Source: Halicephalobus mephisto
Lineage: Eukaryota; Nematoda; Chromadorea; Rhabditida; Panagrolaimidae
NCBI GenBank assembly: GCA_009193035.1
Contig: SWDT01000061.1
Coordinates: 495,025 to 559,024, forward strand
Direction: 5' to 3'
Length of the DNA stretch: 64,000 bases
In this document: piece after piece, positions 35,050-45,830 of the stretch
How positions within the stretch are numbered: the stretch's first letter is position 1
How the letters are laid out: every line of letters starts with the position of its first letter
Notes under the pieces: generated by a model
Database searches by the model: none
What the model was told of the DNA's origin: nothing
Seen by the model: only the letters and a program-made list of their open reading frames with translations
Program-made: the position numbers and the translations under genes

Positions 35050-35973
35050 TCAATTGATGGTTCTGAGTCCAGCACGAGCACAGTACATGATGACGTTCCA
35101 ATTTGAGAGACAGACGAGATCGTTCTTCTCGACAGTCCCGACGGATTGTCCGGATCGGGCGATGTTGCACATCCGGAGACACCGATCCCCGACCCCGAGG
35201 GCGGGACTGGAGAGACTCAGATGCTCACAACATTCTCGATTGTCTCTGTTCTGGTTGGCACAGTAGAGGATGGAGGAAAGATGACGAAGATCACATCCGT
35301 CAGATTGGACTGCGGCAATTAGGGTTTCTGCAGCGACGTGTTCTCTGTGTTCGTAAGTACAGAGAGCATGACAACTGGACGGAACGTGTTGTCGACAACA
35401 AGTAAGAAAAAGATCATCCACAATTTTCCTCGAAAGACAAGGCGAAAATGGGGGTTTGGAGGTGGCGGTTCCGCATTCAGGAGACAAATCGGCATCTGTG
35501 ATTTCAGTGACAGGGTAGTTGGGGTTGAGACGGTCGTAGTCGCCTCCGGATCTGGTTCTTCCGGAAGCTCCAGAAGACACCGGGGCCGGCTGTTCGATGA
35601 AGCCCTCCTGAGGGAGATCCGCGAACTGTCTCGGCAGGCCGGCGGAAGGCCTGGGTCCGGGGAACAGGGCCCTGGGTCGGGGGCTGTCTCCAGAAGATTC
35701 CGATTTTGATGTTTCTTTTTTTCTGATAGGTTCGACTTTTTTCTCTTCGTTTTCAGAAGCATTTGTTGAAGATTCTATTTTTTCAAATTTGTAAAGCTTA
35801 TGTGGACATTTCTCCGTGACGTAATCGACACATCCAGCTAGACACTTTTCCAGGACACGGCCAGTACAACAAAGCAATTTTGGGATTTCGTCACAAGGGG
35901 GCAAACCGTCGGCTGCGGCGTTTTCAGGAATTAACAAAAATGAAACCAGAAGGGTATTCAAGAAAAATATCAT
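35050..35973 (-). CDS. Secreted DB-module (nematode cysteine-rich) protein
   Basis: A single exon of 307 residues. It has a signal peptide (MIFFLNTLLVSFLLIPENAA). A first cysteine cluster is at 27-56 (PPCDEIPKLLCCTG, CLAGCVDY, EKCP). A linker rich in Glu/Lys then Pro/Arg/Gly runs 60-160. The C-terminal DB module lies at about 167-298: C-x11-C, LTCC-x7-C-x3-C, DGC, LYC, ECC, RCLRMC, VCLS, MYC. The DB module is a nematode extracellular domain of about 100 residues and twelve cysteines with unknown function; this assignment comes from the CC-x-C-x3-C pattern and spacing. The N-terminal cluster shares the CC-x7-C-x3-C core and may be a partial second module. The exon is intact and of balanced composition. 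It should be a disulfide-rich secreted protein. Confidence 0.75.
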   Translation of the reverse strand: MIFFLNTLLVSFLLIPENAAADGLPPCDEIPKLLCCTGRVLEKCLAGCVDYVTEKCPHKLYKFEKIESSTNASENEEKKVEPIRKKETSKSESSGDSPRPRALFPGPRPSAGLPRQFADLPQEGFIEQPAPVSSGASGRTRSGGDYDRLNPNYPVTEITDADLSPECGTATSKPPFSPCLSRKIVDDLFLTCCRQHVPSSCHALCTYEHREHVAAETLIAAVQSDGCDLRHLSSILYCANQNRDNRECCEHLSLSSPALGVGDRCLRMCNIARSGQSVGTVEKNDLVCLSNWNVIMYCARAGLRTIN

Positions 35974-37511
35974 TGTTCTGAAAATATTTTAATTAATAAA
36001 AATTATATTTAAAATAATAAAAATCATATTTTAATTAATAAAAATCATATTTAAAATTAATAAAAATTACATTTAAAATTAATAAAAATTACATTTAAAA
36101 TTAATAAAAATTATATTTAAAATTAATAAAAATTATATTTTAATTAATAAAAATTACATTTAAAATTAATAAAAATTATATTTAAAATTAATAAAAATTA
36201 TATTTAAAATTAATAAAAATTATATTTTAATTATTAAAAATTATATTTAAAATAAGTAAAAATTATATTTTAATTAATAAAAAATAGAAAATCTGATAAC
36301 TTTGTTTTTTAGGATAATTCCAAAGTTTTCAAAATTGTTTAATTTTTTAAATTTTTGAACAAAAAAGAAAAAAATTAAATTTGATTTTTTTAGTTTTAGA
36401 GTAATTTTAAATTTATTAAATTTTCTAAAAATTCATAAAAAAAATAACTTTGAAAAAATTTATTTTTAATTTTTTTTGTAATTTTTGGATTTTCAGACAG
36501 CAGTGGAATAAAAAATAGAAAATCTGACAACTCGATTTTTTTTCTTTTTTTACAAAAGTCCTGAAAAATCCCAAAATTCGGGTCAAGAAAATTCGATAAA
36601 TTTCATTTTTGGTTTTTGTAAAAATTTTATTTTTAGAATTTTCACGAAAAATAAAAAAAATAAATTAGACAATTTTTTTACCGTAATTTTGAAATTTCTA
36701 TTTTTACAAATTTTTTAATTTTTCGAATTTTTATAAAAAATTTCGGAATTTATTTTTTTCCATTTTATCGTAATTTTAAAGTTTCTTAAAAAATTTCGGA
36801 ATTTGCCTCGAGATCACTAAGTGACAAATCTCATTTTTGATTTTTGTAATAATATTATTTTTTAGGATTTTTGAATTTTTGAGAAAAAATAAAAAAGTGG
36901 TAAATTTGGTATTTTTAAAATTTCACAATTATCCTAAAAATTTCAAAATTTTTATCTTGGTAAATTTAATGATAAATATTCATCGAGATTACCTAGTGTT
37001 AAATTTTGAATTTTTTTAAATATTATTTTTAATTTTTCTCAGTTCCTGAGGCAAAATTTAAAAATTATAAATTTAGTATTTTTAAAATTTCACCATAATC
37101 CCAAAATTTCTATCTTGATAGATTTGGTGGTGAATATTCATCGAGATTACTTAATGTTAAATTTTGGATTTTTTTAAATATTATTTTTAATTTTTCTCAG
37201 TTCCTGAGGCAAAATTAAAAAATTATAAATTTGGCAATTTCTCATTTTTCTTTTATCGTAATCCTAAAAATCCCAAAATTTTTATCTTGATAGATTTGGT
37301 GGTGAATATTCATCGAGACTATTTAATGTTAAATTTTGAATTTTTTAAATATTATTTTTAATTTTTCTCAGTTCCTGAGGCAAAATGAGAAAAATGGTAA
37401 ATTTGGCAAGTTATTATTTTCCTATTTGTAGTCCCGGCATTTCGGTCTCGATAGATTCCACAAATGCTGTCTGATTCCGTGGTGACAATTCCAAAGTTAC
37501 TTACAAAAAAT
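35974..37511. other. Upstream region of DB-module gene and 3' flank of Gly/Ser-rich gene
   Basis: 36000-36280 is a ~21-bp tandem array (AAAATTAATAAAAATTATAT), immediately upstream of the DB-module start. 36880-37400 holds three ~155-bp units (CTTGGTAGATTTGGTGGTGA, ATTCATCGAGATTACTTAAT, TTTCTCAGTTCCTGAGGCAA). No coding region was seen. Confidence 0.6.
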
Positions 37512-38878
37512 TCATTTTTTAAAAAGACCGTAATCGTTCGATGAACAGCTGCAGTTGTTGAAAACTCCGCCGAATCCGTAACCCTGAAAAAAGATTATTT
37601 AGATAAAATCGAAAAAACCTTTAAAGCAAAAACGAGATAAAGACGAAATTCAAGACCAGGAATGATCGCCCTGAATCGTGTCGGGTGGTGTCGCTCCGAA
37701 GGGCGTCCTTCTCCGACGCGAGATCGTACTCTTGCGTGCCGCTTCTCCGGCTCTCTCGGGCGGTATCAATCTTCATCTTCAAGATGAAACAAACTTTTAA
37801 TTTTAGATTAGTGCAATTATTGTTTTCTTTTCAAGAATCTGAAGGTTAAACTTGAAAGAAAAAAGCAATACAAAAGTCTGGAGAAAAATTCGGAATTTCG
37901 AAGGTCCTAGAGCGAAAAAATTGCGAAATTTTAGGTACATAGAAATTGAGAAAAATTCGAAAACTGTAGAAATAGAAGACAAAATACTAGAGATTCTGGG
38001 ATTCTGAAGGAGAAATTTTAAAACCAAAAAATTTCAAAAAAAAAATTTAAAAATTATCGAAAATTTCAAAAATAAAAAAATTTAAAAATTATTGAAAATT
38101 TCAAAAATAAAAAAATCTCAAAATTATCGAAAATTTCAAAAATAAAAAAATCTAAAAATTATTGAAAATTTCGAAAATTTAAAAATTTTAATTATTTTGA
38201 AATTTTTCTTTAAAAATTAACAATTTTAGATTTTATTAAAGATAATAGAAAAAATTAAATTTGAAAAATAATCATTTTAGAGGTCAAGAAAGGTTCTGAA
38301 GAGAAAAATTGGAAATTATGTAAATTTCAATAAATAGTTTTAAAAAATCAAAAAATTAAAAAAAACGAAAATAAAGATAAAATTTAAAAAATTTAAAGAA
38401 TTTAAAAAAAATTTTAGTGAATTTCGAAAAAAAAATTTTAGAATTTTTTTAAAAGAATTTAAAAAATTTGAATAATTAGGTCATTGGTTAACTAGTTGTA
38501 AAAGAATTTTGTTATTTTTTATAAAAATAAAAATTTAGAAATTTTTTTTAAATTTAAAATTTTTTAATTTTTTTAAATTTAAAATTTTTTAATTTTTTTT
38601 AATTTAAAATTTTTTAATTTTTTTTAATTTAAAATTTTTTTACTTACTTTACTGGATCCGGAAGCTCCAGAAGAAGAAGAAGAAGAACTTGAATTGTCGA
38701 AGATCCCGGCTCCGATTCCACCGACTCCACGGGTTGACCAGGAGCCGGAGCCGTGGGAGCTCGAGATGGCGAGGCCGCTGATGCCGCCTCCGCCGATGGC
38801 GTAGGTGCCGCCGGTGGAGGTGGATTGGAGGTCGGAGAGGGCGAGGCCGGTACGGGGGGATTGGGGTTCAGGAAGCAT
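37512..38878 (-). CDS. Gly/Ser-rich small protein, model tentative
   Basis: Exon 1 (38878-38648) is clear: 77 residues with STGGTYAIGGGGISGLAISS and a Ser run (NSSSSSSSSGASGSSK), then donor GTAAGTA in phase 0. A strong acceptor (ttttttttttcag) ends 65 nt upstream of the ATG (at about 38943) and fits a trans-spliced leader. The last exon (37583-37512), after TTTTTTCAG, encodes GYGFGGVFNNCSCSSNDYGL plus FKK and stop. A middle exon at about 37776-37657 (MKIDTARESRRSG, EYDLASEKDALRSDTTRHDS) fits in phase 0 but its acceptor and donor are both poor; in-frame read-through ends in VLNFVFISFLL and a stop. Total 140 residues if all three join. It has no signal peptide. Family unknown. Confidence 0.4.
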
Positions 38879-39095
38879 TTTTAAATTAAAAAAAAATTTT
38901 TTTCAATATAATTTAAAAAATTTTTTTTTCTTTCTTTCACTCTGAAAAAAAAAATATTTATTAAGCGGTCAAGTTCAAGTCCGATTTGGCCCAGATTTGA
39001 ACAAATTTGAAAGAAAAGGAGAGTCGCGAATCTCGCTCGAATCGTGGTGACCTAGTGAACGCCAGCGGCGAAGGTAACGAGAAAATTATGCGAAT

Positions 39096-39537
39096 TTGAG
39101 AAATCGGGGCTTTGAGACCGCCTTTCCTCCACGGCACGCCTCAACTTTCGCCGACCTTCCGAGGAACTTTCTTCCTGAACAGCTCCTGGCAGTGACAGCC
39201 TTCTGGATTGTTTTCGCTCTGATCTCGTTCTCCGGAATATCGGGAAAAACTGTTTTGCAAAGGCTGACGTCGTATTTTCGAAATATTCCCCGAGGCAATT
39301 TGTACAGTCAAGATTTTCACAACGAAAATAAAACTTAAAAATTAAAATGCCCTTGAACTTGTTGGAAAAAAAATTGGTTTGAAATAAAAATCCAATTTCT
39401 CTTTTTTCTTTAATCGGAGGCGTGAAAAGTCCCGCTTCCAGACGGGCCTGGTGCAGACCCGTACCACAATGAGGCTGTCGCACAAGATCAACTTCCGCCG
39501 CGAAATCCTTGAAGATCGTCACAACCATCACGTCTAA
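39096..39537 (+). CDS. Doubtful membrane-protein exons; coding strand uncertain
   Basis: The plus strand has a 78-codon open frame with no ATG. It includes a good hydrophobic span (LLAVTAFWIVFALISFSGIS) followed by a basic tail (LTSYFRNIPRGN). A phase-2 intron from 39302 (GTACAG) to 39419 (atcggag) would join it to REKSRFQTGLVQ...RHNHHV and a stop at 39537. The acceptor is not the usual CAG and no start exon was found. The minus strand over the same DNA is open for 176 codons (39582-39052), begins with a Met and crosses the A+T-rich middle without a stop. One of the two is probably real, but I cannot decide which. It lies just left of the foldback element. Confidence 0.25.
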
Positions 39538-39579
39538 GTCATGAAGAACACAAACAATAGTTACGGTAGAAGGGAGGAT

Positions 39580-40086
39580 CAACTCTCGGCAAGGCAGTTC
39601 CTGATGACAGTAGGAAGCTTGTTCTTTTAGTGATAGGAGTGGAATTTAGGCCAAGAAGGGATTTAAAGGAAACCCGGCTCTCGACAAGACAGTTCCTGAT
39701 GACAGCGAGAAGCTTCGTTCTTTCGTCATAGGAGTGGAAATCAGTCTAAAAAAATTCAATGAAGCCGACTCTCGCTACGAACGTCCCTGATGTCGATGGA
39801 ACACCAGCGGCAGTGGAGACTTCTGGGACGACGAGCAAGCGAACTGCCGACGGCAAAGTCCTCGACGACCACTGCCACTGTCCCGTACAGGTCCAATCGG
39901 CTCCGGCAGATAACCCTGGTCCAACTCGGGGGTCTGGTTCGGTTTCTCCGTCATTCCGGACTGTCAAAAGCATTGTGAAATCCTGTCTATCGAGTGCCAC
40001 AGGGAACCGTAGGACAATCCAAGTCCGCCATACTTTCCTTCATTCGCTGTCCCTCACAATTCAAACCAGAAAAAGTAAGAAGACAG
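39580..40086 (+). repeat. Left inverted arm
   Basis: It starts at about AACTCTCGGCAAGGCAG and ends at AGTAAGAAGACAG. It is G+C-richer than its surroundings and begins 43 bases after the stop of the doubtful ORF ending at 39537. Confidence 0.85.
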
Positions 40087-43000
40087 AATGCAAGAATTGG
40101 GTCACTGGTTCTCGACGTGACCCGCTGTCCTAAATTACCCGCGCTAGGATACCTACTTCCTGTAAAAACACAGGTGACATCCGATGCCGCGGCAAAAACT
40201 TGTTCTATTTCATTTTTAAAAAATGAAAATTCACGGGGTCAAGTTCAATATTCAAAGACCATTCTGATACATCGAAAATAATACTATTAAAAAGTAAAAA
40301 ATAAATATTAGTGCGAAATTGCTTTGGAATTGCAAAATTTAGGTAAAAAATTTGAAGTCGATTTCGATGATGAATTCTCGGGTTTTTGCCATTCTTGAAA
40401 TGGTCACTATTTGGAAATTCAAAAATTGTATTGTTGTTTAAAAATAAAAAAATTAAAAGTTTCAAAGTTATTTAAACGCGAAATTCAGAAGTTTTGAAAG
40501 AATCCTGAAATTTAGGTAAAGCGAGAGTGAGAGCGAGAGCGAGGACAGCGCGAGTCGACTTTGGCACTGGGCAAGTTTATCAGTTTTTCCACTTCTACAA
40601 TTCACTTCCTTGCACGGGAATTCAAAAAGTACTTCAAAAAATCAATCATACTAGTATTTAATTTTAAAAATTTCGAAATTACTCAACGGATTTTCTACGA
40701 AATTCTAAAATTTAGGTAAAGCAACAACGAGGGTGAGGACGGAGCGGGTGCGAGAGTGGAGCGAGTGAGGACGGGGCGAGAGCGAGAATGGAGCGAGTGA
40801 GGCGAGTGGGGACAGCGCGAGAGCGAGAATAAAGCGAGTGGGGACAGCGCGAGTCGACTTTGGCACTGGACAGGTTTACCAGTTTTTCCACTTCTACAAC
40901 TCTCGCTCTCTTTGCGCGGGAATTCAAAAATTACAAAAGACAATGAATATGTTTATAACACTTGTTCTAGAATATATCAAAAGTGAAAAAGAAAGGATTC
41001 TTTGGATCCTTTTTAAGCCACTCCGAGAGAAAGTGTATCAAGGAGAAATCTGGCAAATAGGCGGAGGAAAAAGTAAAATGAACAAATTTCGCAAAAATGA
41101 CGATTTTTCTGTTGAGCAACAAGTTCCGGGAATTCATTGCGCGAGAAAATAGACGCCTCAGGCATAGATTGGACAGGTTTTGATGGCAAAACAAATCGGA
41201 CTTTGCTGACCAGGCCCTGAGGCAGGCCCAGAAGGGGAGTGTGGGTGGAACGAAGCAAAAAGGCCACAAAAACACCGATCCATGATTTGTCCAAACCGGA
41301 AAAGACAAAATCCCTCATTTTCCCCCAGGCATTTTAAAACAAAGAATTTTTTTTTTTCAACAAAACAAGTCCCATAAGATATTGCGCAATTTCGAAATCA
41401 GCTGATTTCGGACAATGGCCAGTTTTACCGAAAATGGAAAATCGCTAATGATCAAAGTGCTTGTTTTTCGATTTTAGACTGAACCCGCCCGTCTCCAGAA
41501 GCCCGTTCTCGCAAGTCTTCCGGATCTCGCCTCAGGCTAAATCCGGAAATTCAAGAAAATTCATCGAACAAAGCAAATACAAAATTTAAAAAATTTTTGG
41601 ACTTGGATAATTGCCAAATTTTTCTTTTCTCTTTTGATCGAGACGGATTCTGAAAAGCAATGTCCTTTTCTATTTTGCCCGAGGCATCAGTTCTCGTTTT
41701 CGCGCAAGTTTTATGCAAGATCCATGACGACGCAACTTTCCAATCTGCAAATCCGAAAAATTTCATAAAACAAGTTGTTCCAAAAATGGCCCATGAATCC
41801 GGCCTGAGGCAACGGCTGATCTCCGGTCGTGGTGGCCACTGACCAGTTCCACCTAATTCGTAATTTTCGCGAAATTTCAAAGTTACGTGTAAACAAGTCA
41901 GAGATCTAGATCCATCTCAAGGATGAATCACGTTATTGTCACAGGATTAAGGAAATACGGAAAATTACGAAATTGGAATTTGGAAAAAAATTATTTTTAA
42001 TCAATTATCTAAAATTATAATTTTTAAATAAAAATTATTATTTAAAATTTTTAAATAAAAATTATTCTTTTTTAATTTTTAAATAAAAATTATTCTTTTT
42101 TAATTTTTAAATAAAAATTATTCTTTTTTAATTTTTAAATAAAAATAATTATTTTTAAATTTTTAAATTTTTAAATAAAAATTATTCTTTTTTAATTTTT
42201 AAAAATAAAGAAATTTGTATCTAGATATCTTAATTTCGAAAATTTTATGTTTTTAATAAAAATGAATTTTAAAAAGTAATTTTAAAATTTACAAAATTAC
42301 AATTTAAAAAATTAAAATTTTACGTTACTGTAGTTTCTAGAAAGTTTTCAGATTTCGTGTCGGGATAATTTTGAAAAATTTTATTTTTAATTTTTATAAA
42401 AAATTAATTTTAGAATTTTATAGAATTATAAAATTTAGATTTAAAATTTTCCAAAAATTACAGTAACCTAAAATTTTGAATTTTTTTCAACTTTCGTGTC
42501 GGGATGATTTTTTAAAATTTTATTTTTGATTTTTGCAACAATGTGATTCTGTAAAACTAAAATAAGGGACTTTTGGGATATATCAAATCCCAAAGCTGAT
42601 ATCGATTAGCATCAGTTTTCTCGAAACCTGCTCCAAATCAGAAGCTTCATTCTGGGAAATTTTCGAAAATAATTAAAATTTAAATTTAAAATTCTTCAAT
42701 AAAATCTTGATTAAAATATTTACAAAAATCCAGAATCAAATTCACAATTAAAAAAAATTAATTCAATATAAAAAAATATAAAATTTTTTATGGTTTTTTA
42801 TTTTTAAAATTTAAATTAAAATTTTTTTAAATAATTAAAATTTAAATTTTTTAGAATTTTTTAAATATGTTTGAAATTCCAAAATTGGGTTCAGAACGAG
42901 ATAAAATCAATTTTGTATATAGTGGAACACAAGTTAAAATTTTAAAGATTTTACATTTTACAATGTAAACTTTTTAAAAATTAAAAACTTTTAATTTTAA

Positions 43001-43345
43001 ATATTTTCAAAACTTTTAATTTTAAATATTTTCAAAAATTTAATTTTTTTCGAAATTTATTTTTTTAATTTCTTTAATTTTTAAATATTAAAGATGAAAG
43101 ATACCTATTTATGAAGTTTAACATTAATTTTATATAAAAAATTTAAAAAATAAAAGAAATAGTTTGAAATTTAATTCGTATTTTTCTGCTCCAAAGTTAT
43201 TGTTGGTGAAAATATGACTCATGTTTTTCAAACATTATCTGGATTCCATGGGTCTTTTATAATCCTCAATGAATTCGTCGATGAGTCATCACGGAAGATG
43301 TTGATATGATCTCCGGTTCCTTGTGGTACTCGATGGACTGCTACC
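40087..43345. other. Loop of the foldback element
   Basis: Contains two related blocks at 40515-40625 and 40715-40935, each with GCGAGAGCGAG words, GCGAGTCGACTTTGGCACTG and CAGTTTTTCCACTTCTACAA. Next is a balanced stretch at 41130-41900 with recurring CCTGAGGC/GCCTCAGG words, then A+T-rich DNA with an AAATAAAAATTATTCTTTTT array (42020-42200). No convincing protein-coding gene was found. Confidence 0.55.
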
Positions 43346-43852
43346 CTGTCTTCTTGCTTTTTCTGGTTTGAATTGTGAGGGACAGCGAATGAAGGAAAGT
43401 ATGGCGGACTTGGATTGTCCTACGGTTCCCTGTGGCACTCGATAGACAGGATTTCACAATGCTTTTGACAGTCCGGAATGACGGAGAAACCGAACCAGAC
43501 CCCCGAGTTGGACCAGGGTTATCTGCCGGAGCCGATTGGACCTGTACGGGACAGTGGCAGTGGTCGTCGAGGACTTTGCCGTCGGCAGTTCGCTTGCTCG
43601 TCGTCCCAGAAGTCTCCACTGCCGCTGGTGTTCCATCGACATCAGGGACGTTCGTAGCGAGAGTCGGTTTCATTGAATTTTTTTGGACTGATTTCCACTC
43701 CTATGACGAAAGAACGAAGCTTCTCGCTGTCATCAGGAATTGTCTTGTCGAGAGCCGGGTTTCCTTTAAATCCCTTCTTGGCCTAAATTCCACTCCTATC
43801 ACTAAAAGAACAAGTTTCCTACTGTCATCAGGGACTGTCTTGTCGAGAGTCG
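43346..43852 (-). repeat. Right inverted arm
   Basis: It runs from CTGTCTTCTTGC to GTCTTGTCGAGAGTCG. Just inside it (43310-43335) is a short partial duplicate of arm sequence (GGTTCCTTGTGGTACTCGAT against GGTTCCCTGTGGCACTCGAT). Beyond it, looser GGGACTTTTATGTCGAGAAT words continue to about 44040. Confidence 0.85.
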
Positions 43853-45229
43853 AGTTTTTTCTATTATCTTATTTTTTTATGTTGATCTGAAATAATAAAA
43901 AACTAAGTTTATTAGGGACTTTTATGTCGAGAATCGACTTTATTCTTTTTTATTATCTTACTTTTACTCTACTTTCGACTCAATTAGTAAAAAAAGTTAA
44001 TTTATTACGGTCATTAGGGACTTTCACGACGAAATTTGATTTTTTTAATTCTAATTTTTTATTTTTTTCATTTTCGTCGATTCGAAAAAAGTATTTTTTC
44101 TTGATTTTGAAAAATTTCAAAGAATTTCGGAAATCAATTTTGTGTTTCGTGACGTTCAAAACAGAAAAATCCATATTTTTTGACTTTGGAAAAATTTTCG
44201 AAATTTTCTTTTCCGATTGAGAATTTAAACCAACTAAAAACGTCAGAATCACGTGATCTGTCTTCCAGAACAGGCTTTGAGATTTGACTAGATTTCAACG
44301 AAAAAAGTGAAACCTGAAATTTTTTCATTTTTAAATTATTAAATTTCTTCGTTTTTAAATTTTCTTCATTTTTAAATTTTTTCATTTTTAAATTTTTTCG
44401 TTTTTGAATTTTTCTATTTTTAAATTTTTATATTTTTCATCATTTTTAAATTTAAAATTTTTTTATTTTTAAATTTTAATTTTAAATTTTTTTTATTTTT
44501 AAATTTAAATTTTTTTTTCATTTTTAAATTTTAAATTTTTTTTCATTTTTAAACTTTTTCAAAGTCCATTTTGCAGTTTCCTCTTGAATGGCCTTTGATC
44601 GGCTGTTGCTCTTCTTTGACAACCAATTTTTCCTGAAAAAACTCGACAGCTTGCGCAAGAGCTTTCATTTTTTATATTTCTATTTATTTTTCTTTAATAT
44701 TTTTATTTTTTAAATTCTTCAAATATTTAAAAATTAAAAATTTTAAATTTTTTTTTCATTTTTATATTTTTTATATTTTTAATTTTTTAATTTTTTTTGT
44801 TTTTTTTGTTTTTATTTTTTTTTATTTTTTATATTTTTGTTTTTATTTTTTCAGTTTTTTGATTGTTTAAAATTGTGAAGAAATTTGTGGACTAACGGGG
44901 TTAGTTAATTGCCAGTTTTGCCTGTTAGGTCAGCTGGCATCCACGATCGATTCCCGCCTCCCTCGCTTCTTGACTCGCCCCGGCCATTCGAGCGAAAACT
45001 GGCTCACGAGGCCAGACGGTTTGAATCAATTTTTGTAAAAATTGATCCTTTGATTTTTTAAAAATAAACTTTTTTTAAAAATAAAAATTTTTAAATTTTC
45101 GAACAATTGTTTTTTTAAATTCTAAATTAAATGAACAAAGAAACTTATGTCCGAAGGCTCCTTGGCTACCGTTTCCGAAAAACGTTGAAAACACAAATTT
45201 CGAAATATCCCAAATTCACTAAGTGCTTT

Positions 45230-45830
45230 TCGAACTTTAGAAAAGTACATAAATATAAATTTCGGCGATCTTGGTCTCAAATGGGGAATTCCCAACTTTC
45301 GTGTCGGGATTTTTTTAATTTCAAAGTTTTTTATTTTCAGAAAAAATAAAATTTTAGAGTTTTTAGTTATATTAAATAAAAAATTCAAAAACTTTGGTCT
45401 TGTTTGGAAAATTCCCAACTTTCGTGTCGAGATTTTTTTTGGAATTTTGAAGTAACTATTTCTATTTTTATAATAAAATGATTTTTAAACTTTTTAGAAT
45501 TATATAAAAAATTCAAAAACTTTGGTCTTAACTGGAAAATTTCCAACTTTCGTATCGAGAATTTTTTAAATTTCAAAATTTTATATTTTCAGAAAAAATG
45601 AAATTTTAGAATTTTCAGAATTATATAAAAAATTCAAAAATTCCGGTCTTAACTGGAAAATTTCCAACTTTCGTGTCGGGATCAATTTTCGACAATTTTG
45701 TGCAAAAATTTTTATTTTTTAAAATAAAATCATTTTGAAATTTTCCGAAACCACGCAAATTCAAAATTACTTACTTTTCGGTCTCAAGTGGAAAATTCCA
45801 AAATTCATGTCGAAAAAAATATTTCGAATT
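45230..45830. repeat. ~118-bp array: GGTCTTAACTGGAAAATT + CCAACTTTCGTGTCGGGA
   Basis: Five units, near 45280, 45400, 45520, 45645 and 45780. Each joins TTTGGTCTTAACTGGAAAAT to TTCCAACTTTCGTGTCGGGA and a TTTTATTTTCAGAAAAAATG spacer. It is the clearest case in which both dispersed motifs of the window occur together. Confidence 0.85.

Larger units (their letters stand above)
39580..43852. mobile_element. Foldback-type element with ~507-bp inverted arms
   Basis: The left arm 39580-40086 and right arm 43346-43852 are near-perfect reverse complements. Over the inner 330 bp only a couple of differences were found (for example AAGCCG/AAACCG at the MKPTLATN frame start); the outer ~180 bp differ at a few more places. 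The arms contain two diverged tandem copies of CTCGACAAGACAGTTCCTGA...GATAGGAGTGGAA. The 3.26-kb loop has no transposase, integrase or other recognised ORF. Identical open frames of about 110 codons in both arms (MKPTLATNVPDVDG...) match no family known to me. Such a structure fits a non-autonomous foldback transposon or a recent inverted duplication. Target-site duplications were not resolved. Confidence 0.75.

Noticed and set aside
34880..35405. Plus-strand frames opposite the DB-module gene
   Set aside because: Antisense shadows of a well-supported minus-strand exon and of the satellite.
44890..45020. tRNA-like wording (CGATCGATTCCC) in a balanced block
   Set aside because: The A-box-like and B-box-like parts are too close and no cloverleaf can be formed.
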